A stretch of 64,000 nucleotides of DNA. Origin: Roseomonas sp. KE0001 (GTDB lineage: Bacteria > Pseudomonadota > Alphaproteobacteria > Acetobacterales > Acetobacteraceae). The stretch spans positions 124,001-188,000 of the forward strand of contig NZ_RCVQ01000004.1 in NCBI RefSeq assembly GCF_016107285.1, in the 5' to 3' direction. Position numbers and translations under genes: made by a program. This document shows positions 1 through 8,714 of the stretch, piece after piece (positions within the stretch are counted from its first letter, which is position 1; each line of letters opens with the position of its first letter). The notes under the pieces are model-generated. The model saw only the letters and a list, made by a program, of their open reading frames with translations. It made no database searches and was not told the origin of the DNA.

Positions 1-1
1 G

Positions 2-658
2 TCAGGTCGGGCTGAAGGTCATGGGATCGACGGCGCGCAGGACATAGTCGTCGGCCTGCGGGGCGTAGTCGTGCCAGAGGCTGGCGAGGACGCCGATCGG
101 ATCGGCATCGCGGTCCACGCGCAGGTCGGCGTAGGGGAAGCTCTCGCGCCCGACGATCAGCAGCGCGGCGGAGAGCAGCGGGCGGCCCTCGCCACCCGCC
201 GCCTCGCCGGCCCGGAGCGCCGCCACCAGCCGGTCGCCCAGCGGCGATTCGGGCGAGGCCAGGAAGGCCGCGACCATGGCGGCGGGCACCCCCTCATCGG
301 CCAGGATATTGCCGATGGCGACGCAATCCGGGCCATGCGCGGCGCCGCGGGCGGGCTTCACCCGGGCGCCGTCGCGGTGGGCGGTGCGGCCGGCGGCGTC
401 GATCACGGCGATCTGCCGCCAGCCGAAATCCGGCGTGCTGGCCTCCAGCGCGGCGGCCGTCTGCCCGGCATCGCAGCCGCTGCGCAGCAGGTCGAGGCCG
501 CGCGGGCCGAGGCGGGGGTCGGTGCGATGCTGGGTCAGTACGCCGCCGAGCCCCGGCGCCAGGAAAGGCACACGGGCGCCGATGGCAAGGCCCGAGGTGG
601 TGGCGACGGCGCCGAACTGGCCGCTGCGGGCGCAGCGACCGAGAAGCGAGAAGGTCAT
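2..658 (-). CDS. DUF1028 family protein (putative Ntn-type hydrolase)
   Basis: The predicted protein has 218 residues. It opens with MTFSLLGRCARSGQFGAVAT, the typical start of the DUF1028 family, followed by the conserved segments around AIGARVPFLAPGLGGVLTQ and a central ADLRVDRDADPIGVL stretch. Family members resemble N-terminal-nucleophile hydrolases and often sit beside peptide or amino-acid catabolic genes, but their reaction is not established. I chose the ATG at 656-658 because the family begins there; upstream in-frame codons add only a low-complexity extension. The gene is complete, with its stop at the extreme left edge, and it diverges from the YjbH gene. Its own operon partners lie outside the window. 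Confidence 0.82.
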   Translation of the reverse strand: MTFSLLGRCARSGQFGAVATTSGLAIGARVPFLAPGLGGVLTQHRTDPRLGPRGLDLLRSGCDAGQTAAALEASTPDFGWRQIAVIDAAGRTAHRDGARVKPARGAAHGPDCVAIGNILADEGVPAAMVAAFLASPESPLGDRLVAALRAGEAAGGEGRPLLSAALLIVGRESFPYADLRVDRDADPIGVLASLWHDYAPQADDYVLRAVDPMTFSPT

Positions 659-782
659 GGGCGGCATTCTTGGGGCGGCCCCCCGGCTTGTCCATCCACG
701 CGCAAGCGATGGCGTCCCAGGCGGCGTCCCGATGGGCTTTCCGATGGCGGGGCGATGCAACCCAGGCTAGAATCACGCCATC

Positions 783-2936
783 GTGAAGATGACTCATCGC
801 CTGTGCCTGGCGGGGCTCCTGCTGGCCGCCGCCGCCGCCCCGGCCAGGGTCGGGCCAGTCCGGGCCGAGGAGGTGCCGCCCAGCGGCGGCGACTGGGGCG
901 GGGTGGGGCTGATCGAGACCCGCAACGCGCGGATGCGCGACGATGGCACCGTCGAACTGGGCGGCGCGCTGCGTCACCAGCGCCGCTTCTGGTTCGTCAA
1001 TTTCCAGGCGCTGCCCTTCCTGGAGACCACCTTCCGGGTCAGCGAGCGGCTGAACGCCACCACCGGCCAGGGCATGACCACCGACCGCTCCTTCGACCTG
1101 AAGCTGCGGTTGGTCGAGGAGAGCGAATGGCTACCGGCCGTCGCGGTCGGCCTGCAGGACTTCATCGGCACCGGCCTCTACGCCGGCGAATACCTCGTCG
1201 CCTCGAAGCGGTGGCACGGGCTGGACCTGACCGCCGGGCTGGGTTGGGGGCGGCTCGGCACGGGCGGCGAATGGAACAGTCCGCTGGCCTCGCTGAGCGG
1301 CCATTTCCGGGACCGGCCGCGCGATGTCGGGCGCGGCGGCACGGTGCAGCGCAACTGGTTCCGCGGCGAGGAGATGGCGCCCTTCCTCGGCCTCGAATGG
1401 TCGGTGCCGCCGTTGCCGACGCCCTGGGGCCCGGTGGCGGGGCTGCGTGCCAAGGCCGAATGGAACGGCGACGCCCTGCGCGACGAGCGCGGCGGCTGGC
1501 CGGCGCGGCGGGTGGATTCGCGGGGGGAGGCGGCCTCCCGCGTCAACCTCGGCCTGCAATGGTCGAACGGCTGGATGGATGCCGGGCTGCACTGGGTGCA
1601 CGGCACGGACCTGCTCTTCCGCCTGTCGCTGCGGATGAACCCGGCCGACCCTCCGCGCCTGCCGCCGCCGCCCATGCCGCCGCTGCCGGCGCGGGGCGCC
1701 GCCCTCGGCGCGGCGCCCGCCGGCGAGGCGGAGGTCGCGGCCGCGGTCTTCGCCGGGCTGGATCAGGCCGGGTTCCGCCCGCTCGCCTTCCGCCGGGAGG
1801 GGATGCTGGCCGAGATCGCGCTGGAAGGCGGCGATGCCCGCACCCCGGCGCAGATGGCGGCGCTGGCGCTCGGCGCGGTGCAGGCCGCCCTGCCGCCGGA
1901 GGTCGCGCTGCTGCGCCTGCGCTGGTGGCAGATGGGCGTCGAGATCGCCGTGCTGGAAGTGCCGCGGGCGGCGCTGGAGGCGGCGCGCGGCCCCGCCGGC
2001 AGCCCGGAGGAGGCCTGGCTGGCCAGCCGCCTCCTGCCGCCGGACGCCGCGCTGCCGCCCGGCACCCTGCATCCCGCCGGTCCCTCCCTGGCCAGCCCGG
2101 CCCTGGACTGGACCGTCGCGCCGACGCTCGCGCTGCAGCTGGGCGATCCCAGCCGGACGCTGCGCTGGCAGGCCGGCATCGGGGCGGGCGCGCGCCTCTC
2201 CCTCGGCGCCGGCTTCGCGCTGGCCGGCGGGGTGCAGCAGGCCCTGCTCGGCAATCTCTCCGGCGGCCTGCCGTCCGACAGCCGCCTGCCGCATGTCCGC
2301 AGCGACTACGCGCACTATGCCCGGGAAGGCCAAACGGCGATCACCGCCCTCTATGGCGAGCGGATCTGGAACCTGGCGCCGGATGTCTTCGCCCGCGCCT
2401 CGGCAGGCTATCTGGAGCCGATGTTCGGCGGCCTGTCGGGCGAGGTGCTGTGGCGGCCGCAGGAGCACGGCCTCGCCCTCGGCCTCGACCTGAACTGGGT
2501 GGCGCAGCGGGCATATGACCAGAAGCTCGGCTTCCTCGGCTACAGCGTCGCCACCGGCCACGCCTCGCTCTATGCCGACCTTCCCTGGTGGAACCTCTAT
2601 GGCGTGCTGCGCGCCGGCCGCTACCTGGCCGGCGACTGGGGCGGCACGGTGGAGGTGGGGCGCCGCTTCGACAGCGGCATCGAGATCGGCGGCTTCTTCA
2701 CCCTGACCAACGTCTCCGCCGCGCGCTTCGGCGAGGGCTCCTTCGACAAGGGCCTCTACATCCGCGTACCGCTGGAGCTTTTCGGCCGCCGCAGCCGGGC
2801 CGTGGGCGGGGCCGTGATCCGCCCGGTGCAGCGGGACGGCGGCCAGCGCCTGGCGGTGGACAATCCCCTTTGGGAGGTGACGCGGGCGGGGCGGGCGGAT
2901 GCGCTGCGCCGCGACATCGGCGGCTTCCGCCCCTGA
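783..2936 (+). CDS. YjbH/GfcD-family outer-membrane protein
   Basis: The 717-residue protein has a cleavable signal sequence (about residues 1-28, ending APARVGPVRA) and then the YjbH pattern of GGVGLIETRNARM, an early aromatic-rich strand region and a long series of amphipathic strands in the C-terminal half. YjbH proteins are outer-membrane lipoproteins or barrels linked to exopolysaccharide export, usually with YjbEFG. No such partners are visible here, so the gene looks orphaned. A Pro/Ala-rich linker near residue 290-320 separates an N-terminal barrel-like part from a second half that again ends in barrel strands. The start is a GTG at 783; an ATG two codons later is an alternative. Family assignment is good, but the role in this organism is inferred. 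Confidence 0.8.
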   Translation: MKMTHRLCLAGLLLAAAAAPARVGPVRAEEVPPSGGDWGGVGLIETRNARMRDDGTVELGGALRHQRRFWFVNFQALPFLETTFRVSERLNATTGQGMTTDRSFDLKLRLVEESEWLPAVAVGLQDFIGTGLYAGEYLVASKRWHGLDLTAGLGWGRLGTGGEWNSPLASLSGHFRDRPRDVGRGGTVQRNWFRGEEMAPFLGLEWSVPPLPTPWGPVAGLRAKAEWNGDALRDERGGWPARRVDSRGEAASRVNLGLQWSNGWMDAGLHWVHGTDLLFRLSLRMNPADPPRLPPPPMPPLPARGAALGAAPAGEAEVAAAVFAGLDQAGFRPLAFRREGMLAEIALEGGDARTPAQMAALALGAVQAALPPEVALLRLRWWQMGVEIAVLEVPRAALEAARGPAGSPEEAWLASRLLPPDAALPPGTLHPAGPSLASPALDWTVAPTLALQLGDPSRTLRWQAGIGAGARLSLGAGFALAGGVQQALLGNLSGGLPSDSRLPHVRSDYAHYAREGQTAITALYGERIWNLAPDVFARASAGYLEPMFGGLSGEVLWRPQEHGLALGLDLNWVAQRAYDQKLGFLGYSVATGHASLYADLPWWNLYGVLRAGRYLAGDWGGTVEVGRRFDSGIEIGGFFTLTNVSAARFGEGSFDKGLYIRVPLELFGRRSRAVGGAVIRPVQRDGGQRLAVDNPLWEVTRAGRADALRRDIGGFRP

Positions 2937-2979
2937 GCGGCGACCCGCTGAGCGGCGACCTGCTTGGCGGCGACCCGCT
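2935..2979 (+). repeat. Three tandem 15-bp repeats at the yjbH 3' end
   Basis: Three consecutive 15-base units (GAGCGGCGACCCGCT, then the same with one change, then with TG replacing GA) begin inside the stop codon of the YjbH gene and run into the intergenic space. They are noncoding, apart from the shared stop codon. They probably arose by slippage. Confidence 0.85.
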
Positions 2980-3017
2980 TGACCGGATGCCCGGCCGACA
3001 CGATTTGTAGCGGGACC

Positions 3018-3038
3018 GCGCCCGCCGCCTGCGGGCGC
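3018..3038 (+). other. GC-rich hairpin between yjbH and trxA
   Basis: GCGCCCGC (3018-3025) and GCGGGCGC (3031-3038) form a perfect 8-bp stem with a 5-base loop. A second, weaker hairpin (CCCCGGAG paired with CTC and CGGGG) follows at about 3038-3060, just before trxA. There is no T-tract, so it may end yjbH transcription or fold in the trxA leader. Confidence 0.5.
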
Positions 3039-3079
3039 CCCGGAGGATGCTCCCTCGGGGCTGCGATAGGAATCCATCG

Positions 3080-3412
3080 ATGAGCGAACTCACCAAGGCC
3101 GTCAGCGACGAGAGCTTCAAGCAGGACGTCCTGGAGGCCTCCGGCCCCGTTCTGGTTGATTTCTGGGCCGAATGGTGCGGCCCCTGCCGCATGGTGGCGC
3201 CGATCCTGGACGAGATCGCCCGGGACTACGAAGGCGAGCTGACCATCGCCAAGGTCAATATCGATGAGAACCCCGGCACCCCGAACGAGTACGCGGTGCG
3301 CGGCATTCCCACGATGATCCTGTTCAAGGATGGCAAGCCGGTGGACACCAAGGTCGGCGCCCTGCCCAAGAGCGCGCTGAAGGACTGGCTCGCCGGCGCG
3401 CTGGGCAAGTAG
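3080..3412 (+). CDS. trxA: Thioredoxin TrxA
   Basis: This 110-residue protein has the classical thioredoxin core: [13 protein letters not shown] with the redox pair Cys33/Cys36, the buried Asp27, and the cis-proline loop in GIPTMILF. It is a cytosolic disulfide reductase acting with NADPH and thioredoxin reductase, reducing targets such as ribonucleotide reductase and peroxiredoxins. The ATG at 3080 gives the standard length; upstream in-frame codons would add an unrelated tail. The next gene starts four bases after the stop and is probably co-transcribed. Nothing in the protein departs from the family. Confidence 0.97.
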   Translation: MSELTKAVSDESFKQDVLEASGPVLVDFWAEWCGPCRMVAPILDEIARDYEGELTIAKVNIDENPGTPNEYAVRGIPTMILFKDGKPVDTKVGALPKSALKDWLAGALGK

Positions 3413-3416
3413 TGCC

Positions 3417-4583
3417 TTGACGGCCGCCCGGGGCCTTCGTCGCCGCGGTGCCTTGGTCCTCGCCGGGGCGCTGGCGGCCCTGCTGGCCACCCCGGCCTGC
3501 GCCGAGGGTCTGCGCGGTGGCGGCGAGGTGGTGGAGAGCGAGGCCGCGCGCTTCCGCGTCACCACCTTCGCCGCCGGGCTGGAACACCCGTGGGGGGCCG
3601 CCTTCCTGCCGGATGGCCGGCTCCTGGTCACCGAGCGGCCGGGCCGGCTGCGGCTGATCGGGCGCGACGGCGCCGTCTCGCCACCGCTCTCCGGCCTGCC
3701 GGCGGTGGCGGCCGCCGGGCAGGGCGGGCTGCTGGATGTGCAGGTGGCCCCGGACTTCGCCACAACCCGCGAGATCTATCTCTGCCAGGCGGCGCGGATC
3801 CAGGGCGGCAACGTCATGCGCCTGACGCGGGCGCGGCTCGCCGCCGACGGCCGGGCGCTGGACACCGTCCAGCCCCTCCTCGACGCCACGCCGGCGCAGT
3901 CCGGCAACGGGCATTACGGCTGCCGCATCGCCTTCGCGCCGGATGGCAAGGTGTTCCTGACCAGCGGCGACCGCCAGTCGGAGCCGGAGCGGGCCCAGCG
4001 CCTGGACGACCTCGCCGGCAAGCTGCTGCGGCTGGAGCGCGACGGCCGCCCGGCCGCCGGCAATCCCTTCCAGGGCCGCGCGGGCGTGCGGCCCGAGATC
4101 TACGCCTATGGTATCCGCAGCCCGCAGGGCCTGGTCTTCAACCCGGCCACCGGCACGCTGTTCGAGATCGAGATGGGGCCGCGTGGCGGCGATGAGGTCA
4201 ATATCGTCCGCCCCGGCGCCAATTTCGGCTGGCCCGTGGTCGGCCATGGCCGGGCCTACAGCGGCCTGCCGATCCATGAGGGCAGCTCGCGGCCGGACAT
4301 GCAGGACCCGCTGGTGCACTGGACGCCCTCCATCAGCCCCTCCGGCGCCGCCTTCTACGAGGGCGCGGCCTTCCCTGGCTGGCGCAGCAACCTCTTCCTG
4401 GCGACGCTGAGCAGCGCCGGGCTGATGCGGCTGACGCTGGAGGGCGACCGCATCACCGGGCAGGAGCGCCTGCTCTGGGGCCAGACGCGGCTGCGCCATG
4501 TGGTGGCCGGCCCGGATGGCCTGCTCTACCTGCTGACCGATGAATCGCGCGGCCGCGTCCTGCGGCTGGAGCCGGCGCCATGA
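3417..4583 (+). CDS. PQQ-dependent sugar dehydrogenase (GSDH family), secreted
   Basis: The 388-residue protein begins with a signal peptide (about residues 1-29, cleaved near ATPACA) followed by a six-bladed propeller of the glucose/sorbosone dehydrogenase family. Family landmarks include LEHPWGAAFLPDGRLLVTERPGRL, GGLLDVQVAPDF, GKVFLTSGDR, YGIRSPQGLVFNP and EMGPRGGDEVN. Members are periplasmic, soluble, calcium- and PQQ-dependent aldose or sorbosone oxidising enzymes; the real substrate cannot be read from sequence. The start appears to be a TTG at 3417, four bases after the trxA stop, because no ATG precedes the signal peptide. Its stop overlaps the next gene by four bases (ATGA), so trxA, this gene and the DUF1810 gene form one transcription unit. 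Confidence 0.85.
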   Translation: MTAARGLRRRGALVLAGALAALLATPACAEGLRGGGEVVESEAARFRVTTFAAGLEHPWGAAFLPDGRLLVTERPGRLRLIGRDGAVSPPLSGLPAVAAAGQGGLLDVQVAPDFATTREIYLCQAARIQGGNVMRLTRARLAADGRALDTVQPLLDATPAQSGNGHYGCRIAFAPDGKVFLTSGDRQSEPERAQRLDDLAGKLLRLERDGRPAAGNPFQGRAGVRPEIYAYGIRSPQGLVFNPATGTLFEIEMGPRGGDEVNIVRPGANFGWPVVGHGRAYSGLPIHEGSSRPDMQDPLVHWTPSISPSGAAFYEGAAFPGWRSNLFLATLSSAGLMRLTLEGDRITGQERLLWGQTRLRHVVAGPDGLLYLLTDESRGRVLRLEPAP

Positions 4584-5023
4584 CCGGCCCCGCGACCGGG
4601 ACGGTGGACCCCTTCGGCCTCGCCCGCTTCCTCGAGGCGCAGGCCCCGGTCATGCCCCAGGTGCTGCGCGAACTGTCCGAGGGGCGCAAGCGCACGCACT
4701 GGATGTGGTTCGTCTTTCCGCAGCTGGCCGGCCTCGGGCGCAGCGAGATGGCGCAGCACTACGCCATCGCCTCGCTCGACGAGGCGCGGGCCTATCTGGC
4801 GCATCCGGTGCTGGGGCCGCGCCTGCAGGACTGCACCGCCCTGGTGAATGTCGAGCGGGCCCGCACGGCGCACGAGATCTTCGGCAGCCCGGACGACCTG
4901 AAGTTCCGCTCCTGCATGACGCTGTTCGACGCGGCGCGGCCGGAGGCGGAGTTCCGCGCCGCGCTGGAGCAGTTCTTCGGCGGCCAGGGCTGCCCGGAGA
5001 CGCTGCGCCGCCTCGCCGGCTGA
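4580..5023 (+). CDS. DUF1810 family protein
   Basis: This small cytosolic protein of 147 residues matches DUF1810: a DPFGLARFLEAQ opening, the diagnostic THWMWFVFPQLAGLGRSEMAQ, then YAIASLDEARAYLAHPVLG and a conserved KFRSCMTLF segment near residue 115. The function of the family is not settled. It overlaps the upstream dehydrogenase by ATGA, so it is translated from the same message. It converges on the PepSY gene with about 20 bases between the two stops. Confidence 0.88.
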   Translation: MTGPATGTVDPFGLARFLEAQAPVMPQVLRELSEGRKRTHWMWFVFPQLAGLGRSEMAQHYAIASLDEARAYLAHPVLGPRLQDCTALVNVERARTAHEIFGSPDDLKFRSCMTLFDAARPEAEFRAALEQFFGGQGCPETLRRLAG

Positions 5024-5044
5024 GGCGCCGCGTCTCCACGGCGT

Positions 5045-6415
5045 TCAGGCCCGCGCGGCGCGCGGCCGGCGGCGCCGGGTCAGCAGGAGGTCGGCCCCCA
5101 GCATCACCAGCAGCGACAGCCCGACCAGGGGGAAGAGCACGCCCCCCAGGGCCAGCAGCGCCACCACGCCCCGCAGCACCCCGGCCTCCTGCGGCGGGGG
5201 CGGCACGCCGAGGCGCCCGGCCGGGCGGCGCTTCCACCACATCACCGCCGCCGCGACGCAGAAGGCTACCGTGGCGAGGCAGACGGCGAGCAGCACGAGC
5301 TGGTTGGCCAGCCCCCATTGCTGGCCGAGATGGATGTTGATGCCCCATTCCAGCAGCCGCCCGAGCGGCCCGTAATCGGCGTAGCTCATGTCGAGCAGCG
5401 GCTGGCCGGAATACTGGTCGAGGTGGATCACCCTCTGGCGCTCCAGCTCCGCCGGATAGACCGAGCCGGTGAAGACGCCCTGCGGGCCGCCCGGCAGGGC
5501 CACCGCGTAGCCCGGCGCCAGGCCCAGCGCGTCGAAACGCGCCACGGCGGCGTCCAGGCCGATCGGCTGGCCCTCGCCGGCCGAGAGCGGCAGGCGCGCC
5601 TGTTCCAGGCTCCAGCTGGTCGGGCCGGCATGGGCCAGGTGCTCGTCCGACATCGGCAGCGCCACGCGCAGCCCCGCCGGGTAGCCGAAATTGTGTCCGT
5701 TGGCCCATTCATTGGCGTAGCGGCCCCAGACCGACGACCAGGGCATGCCGGTGATCGCCAGGAACAGCAGCACGCCGCCGATGGCGGCACCGGTCACGGC
5801 ATGCAGGTCGCGCCAGAAGACGCGTTCGCGCGGCCGGCCGCGCAGGGTGACGACGCCGCCGGTTCCGGCGCGCCGCGGCCACCAGAGATAGAAGCCGGTC
5901 AGCACCAGCAGGATGGTCCAGCCGGCGGCGACCTCGATCAGCGCATTGGCCAGCGGGCCGGCCACCGCCAGGCTGTGCAGCCGGCGGACGAAGCCCATGG
6001 CGGTGCCCTTGTCGGAGAGGCTGCCGAGCACCCGGGCCTCGTGGGGATCGACATAGACGACGGTGCGGGCCCCGTCCGGCGCCTTGATCCCCACCTCGGC
6101 GGCGGCATCGGGCGCGGCGGGCGGGATGTAGCGGAAGGCCGTGCCGGGGCTGGCGGCCAGCGCCGCCGCCACCTGCTCGGAGGGCGGGCGGGACGGCGTG
6201 GCGCGCGCCTCCACCCGCATGAGATCGGCATGGATCAGCGGGTCGAGCTGGGCGCGGAACAGATAGACCCCGCCCGTCACGGCCAGCAGGATCAGGAAGG
6301 GCAGCACCAGCAGGCCGGCATAGAAATGCCAGCGCCAGACGGCGCGGTAGAGGTCGGAGGGCCCGGCGGCGGCGCGCGCGGCCGCGCGGCGCGGGGCGGT
6401 GTGCGAAAGGCTCAT
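5045..6415 (-). CDS. PepSY-associated transmembrane protein
   Basis: This 456-residue inner-membrane protein has the PepSY_TM layout: a first helix after VWRWHFYAGLLVLPFLILLAVTGG, a periplasmic PepSY-like segment, paired helices near residues 160-225, a second periplasmic domain, and two or three C-terminal helices. His residues within or next to helices (RWHFYAG, LHAVTGA, NIHLGQQ) are typical of the family, which is often linked to ferric-siderophore reduction or TonB-receptor clusters. No TonB receptor is visible nearby. A small Cys-containing secreted protein lies 93 bases upstream on the same strand and is probably co-transcribed. The substrate is unknown. Confidence 0.85.
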   Translation of the reverse strand: MSLSHTAPRRAAARAAAGPSDLYRAVWRWHFYAGLLVLPFLILLAVTGGVYLFRAQLDPLIHADLMRVEARATPSRPPSEQVAAALAASPGTAFRYIPPAAPDAAAEVGIKAPDGARTVVYVDPHEARVLGSLSDKGTAMGFVRRLHSLAVAGPLANALIEVAAGWTILLVLTGFYLWWPRRAGTGGVVTLRGRPRERVFWRDLHAVTGAAIGGVLLFLAITGMPWSSVWGRYANEWANGHNFGYPAGLRVALPMSDEHLAHAGPTSWSLEQARLPLSAGEGQPIGLDAAVARFDALGLAPGYAVALPGGPQGVFTGSVYPAELERQRVIHLDQYSGQPLLDMSYADYGPLGRLLEWGINIHLGQQWGLANQLVLLAVCLATVAFCVAAAVMWWKRRPAGRLGVPPPPQEAGVLRGVVALLALGGVLFPLVGLSLLVMLGADLLLTRRRRPRAARA

Positions 6416-6508
6416 GGAAGGCCTGGCTCCCAGGGGACGGCGGGGGCGCGCGACAGGCGGCGCCGCCTCGCCGGCCGGATGGCGGAAAGCGGGTTGGGGG
6501 CGCGGGGA

Positions 6509-6877
6509 TCAGGCCAGGGCGGGAGGGGCGCGGGCGTATCGCGGCGGCCGCGCGGCAGGCGGAGGCGGGGTGGGGCGGAAGGCGGCGGCGGCCGGCCCGG
6601 CGCGCGGCGGCGGCAGGAGATGCGGCGCGCCCGCGGGCAGGGCCGGCAGGGCCAGGCCGGCCTGACAGGCGAGCTGGCAGCAGAGCGCGTGCTGCGGCTC
6701 GCCCGCCGGCGCGTCCGGGAGCGGCGCCGTGTCATGCGCCGGGAAGGCGCAGAGCGCGGACATCGGGTCGAAGGCGGCGGGGCCGGCCAGGGTCGCCCTG
6801 GCGACGGGCGGGCCCTGCAGCAGGAGCGCGAGCAGCAGCAGGGCGGCGATGAAGTCCCGCCCCGTCTGCCGCCACAT
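6509..6877 (-). CDS. Small exported Cys-containing protein, DUF2946-like
   Basis: The 122-residue product starts with a hydrophobic helix (FIAALLLLALLLQ) that can serve as a signal peptide or anchor. It then shows a cysteine cluster, ALCAF followed by HALCCQLACQAG, and ends in a Pro/Ala-rich tail. This pattern resembles DUF2946 proteins, small envelope proteins often next to metal or heme transport genes, although the match is loose. I use the ATG at 6875-6877 because the signal helix follows at once. It precedes the PepSY membrane protein on the same strand, which suggests a shared role in metal handling; that is inference. Confidence 0.55.
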   Translation of the reverse strand: MWRQTGRDFIAALLLLALLLQGPPVARATLAGPAAFDPMSALCAFPAHDTAPLPDAPAGEPQHALCCQLACQAGLALPALPAGAPHLLPPPRAGPAAAAFRPTPPPPAARPPRYARAPPALA

Positions 6878-6978
6878 CTCCCGCCCGGCCTGTGCCACGC
6901 CCACCGTCCTGTCCCGCGTCCCGGAGGCTAGGGCGCGGCGGCGGCGGAAGGCAAGCGGCGCCACCTCCCCGCCGGCTT

Positions 6979-7734
6979 CTACCCGCCGGCCCGGAAGGTC
7001 AGCACCAGCACGTCGCGGTGGCCGGGGCGCGCGGGGTCCAGCGGCACCACCGGCGTCACCCCGTGCCAGACGCGCCGGTCATCGAGCAGCACGCTGTCCA
7101 TCGGGTCGCGCAGGGCGAAGCTGGCGGCCTCGCCCTCCTGCCCGTCGACGCGGATGCCGGTGACGCCACCCTCGACATTCTCCCGGCCGATCAGCGTCAC
7201 GAGGACATAGTCGACGCCATCGCGGTGCATGCCCTCGGGAGTGGGCCGGCCGGCCTCCTCGGGGCGGGCCTGGATGCGGAACTGGTGCGCCTCCACCAGC
7301 CAGTCGCTGCGCGGGCGCATGACGTCGAAGACGGCGCGGGCGCCGTTCAGCAGGGCGGTCATCGCCGGCCCCTCGCCGACCGCTGCCTCGACCGGCGCGA
7401 ACCAGCGCTCCCGGCCACCATTCAGCGGATTGAAGTCGAGGCTCTGGAAATGCGGCCGGTGCGGCGCGCGGGTGATGCCGGCATGGCCATGCTCCAGGGT
7501 GTAGACCGCATGGCGGCGCAGCCGGTAGCGGCCGCGATCGGCCATGTGCTCGTCCGGCCGGAGATCCTCCCAGGAGGCGGCGAACCGCGCCCAGCCGGGC
7601 CCCTGCAGGGCCTCGCCCGAGGCATCGAAGCCGGCCCGGGCCAGGGCCGAGGGCAGCAGGACATAGCCGTCCCGGCGCAGCAGGGGCGCGGGCGTGACCG
7701 GCATGGGGGCCCGCGAGGGCGTCTGGGTCTGCAT
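6979..7734 (-). CDS. 2OG-Fe(II) dioxygenase family protein
   Basis: The 251-residue protein carries the facial-triad pattern of the 2OG-Fe_Oxy_2 group: GMHRDGVDYVLVTLIGRENVEGG gives His-x-Asp near residues 165-170, and VWHGVTPV gives the distal His near 228. Related enzymes hydroxylate free amino acids such as isoleucine using 2-oxoglutarate and oxygen. The start is the ATG at 7732-7734, followed by MQTQTPSRAP; the open frame further upstream is antisense to the AraC gene's own frame and is not coding. It lies 104 bases downstream of the AraC-type regulator on the same strand, with an MFS exporter diverging from it. The substrate is not predictable. Confidence 0.8.
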   Translation of the reverse strand: MQTQTPSRAPMPVTPAPLLRRDGYVLLPSALARAGFDASGEALQGPGWARFAASWEDLRPDEHMADRGRYRLRRHAVYTLEHGHAGITRAPHRPHFQSLDFNPLNGGRERWFAPVEAAVGEGPAMTALLNGARAVFDVMRPRSDWLVEAHQFRIQARPEEAGRPTPEGMHRDGVDYVLVTLIGRENVEGGVTGIRVDGQEGEAASFALRDPMDSVLLDDRRVWHGVTPVVPLDPARPGHRDVLVLTFRAGG

Positions 7735-7838
7735 CACGCCGGGAAGCAGACCAGCCCGCCCGGGCGGCGTCCAGACGAGGCCTTGCGCGCCAGATGCGCC
7801 GATTCGGCATGGCCCCCCATGGCGCTGTCCGGGGCACG

Positions 7839-8642
7839 CTATCCGGGCGCCAGGCCCTTGCGCCGCGCCGCGCCCGGGGTGAGGCCGAAGGCGGCGCGAT
7901 AGGCGGCGCCGAAGGCCGGGGCGCTGGCATAGCCGACCGCCGCCGCCGCCTGCGCCGGCGCCAGGCCGCGGGCCAGCAGGGCGGCCGCCTCGGCCAGCCG
8001 CCATTGCTGCCGCCACTGGGCGAAGCTCATGCCGGTCTCGGCGCGGAACAGGCGGGAGAGGGTGCGTGGGCTGGCGCCCACCGCCTCGGCCCAGCCCTCC
8101 AGGGAGAGGTCGCGCGCGGGATCGGCCCGCAGCGCCTCGGCCAGACGCAGCAGGCGGGGGTCGCGCGGCTGCGGCACGCCGAGCGGCAGGGTGGGGGCAT
8201 GGGCGATCTCGTCCAGGATCAGCGCCGCCAGATGGCCGCCCCGTCCGCGCGGGTCCCAGTCCGGCGGCTCGTCGCAGGCGGCCAGGATCAGCTCGCGCAG
8301 CAGCGGCGGCACCACCAGCACGGCCACGGCGGGCGGCCCGGCGCGGGCGGCGTCGCCGCGCAGGAACAGCGCCCGCATGGCGACCTCGCCCTGCATCGCC
8401 ACGCTGTGCGGCGTGCCGCCCGGCACCCAGAGCGCGCGGCCGGGCGGCACCACATAGGCGGTGTTGTCGGTGGCGATGCGCATCACGCCATGGGTCGCGT
8501 AGATGAGCTGAGCGCGGCGATGGGCATGGACGATGGTGGTGTCGCCATCCGCGTAGTCGCGGCGGAAGCCGGCCAGGGGCCGGTCCACCTCGTCCTGCGG
8601 CAGATCCTGCCGGATGGGCACGACTTGGCGCGATGGCGACAT
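7839..8642 (-). CDS. AraC-family transcriptional regulator
   Basis: The 267-residue protein joins an N-terminal cupin-like sensing domain (IVHAHRRAQLIYATHGVMRI, VPPGRALWVPGGTPHSV) to a C-terminal double helix-turn-helix (LSLEGWAEAVGASPRTLSRLFRAETGMSFAQWRQQWRL, then AAVGYASAPAFGAAYRAAFGLTP). It is a DNA-binding regulator responding to an unknown small molecule. It diverges from an MFS transporter across 72 bases, the usual arrangement for a regulator controlling an exporter, and it precedes a 2OG dioxygenase on its own strand. Regulation of both neighbours is inferred from position. Confidence 0.9.
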   Translation of the reverse strand: MSPSRQVVPIRQDLPQDEVDRPLAGFRRDYADGDTTIVHAHRRAQLIYATHGVMRIATDNTAYVVPPGRALWVPGGTPHSVAMQGEVAMRALFLRGDAARAGPPAVAVLVVPPLLRELILAACDEPPDWDPRGRGGHLAALILDEIAHAPTLPLGVPQPRDPRLLRLAEALRADPARDLSLEGWAEAVGASPRTLSRLFRAETGMSFAQWRQQWRLAEAAALLARGLAPAQAAAAVGYASAPAFGAAYRAAFGLTPGAARRKGLAPG

Positions 8643-8714
8643 AATCTGGCCGAACGTCGATAAGCGGACAGGCTATCCTCGCCGGCAAGCAACAGCAAGC
8701 ACCGAGACCCGGCC

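Noticed and set aside
71-2518. An 815-residue plus-strand frame running across the DUF1028 and YjbH genes
   Set aside because: It is Arg/Ala/Gly-rich with no family pattern and overlaps two well-supported genes; long false frames are normal at this GC content.
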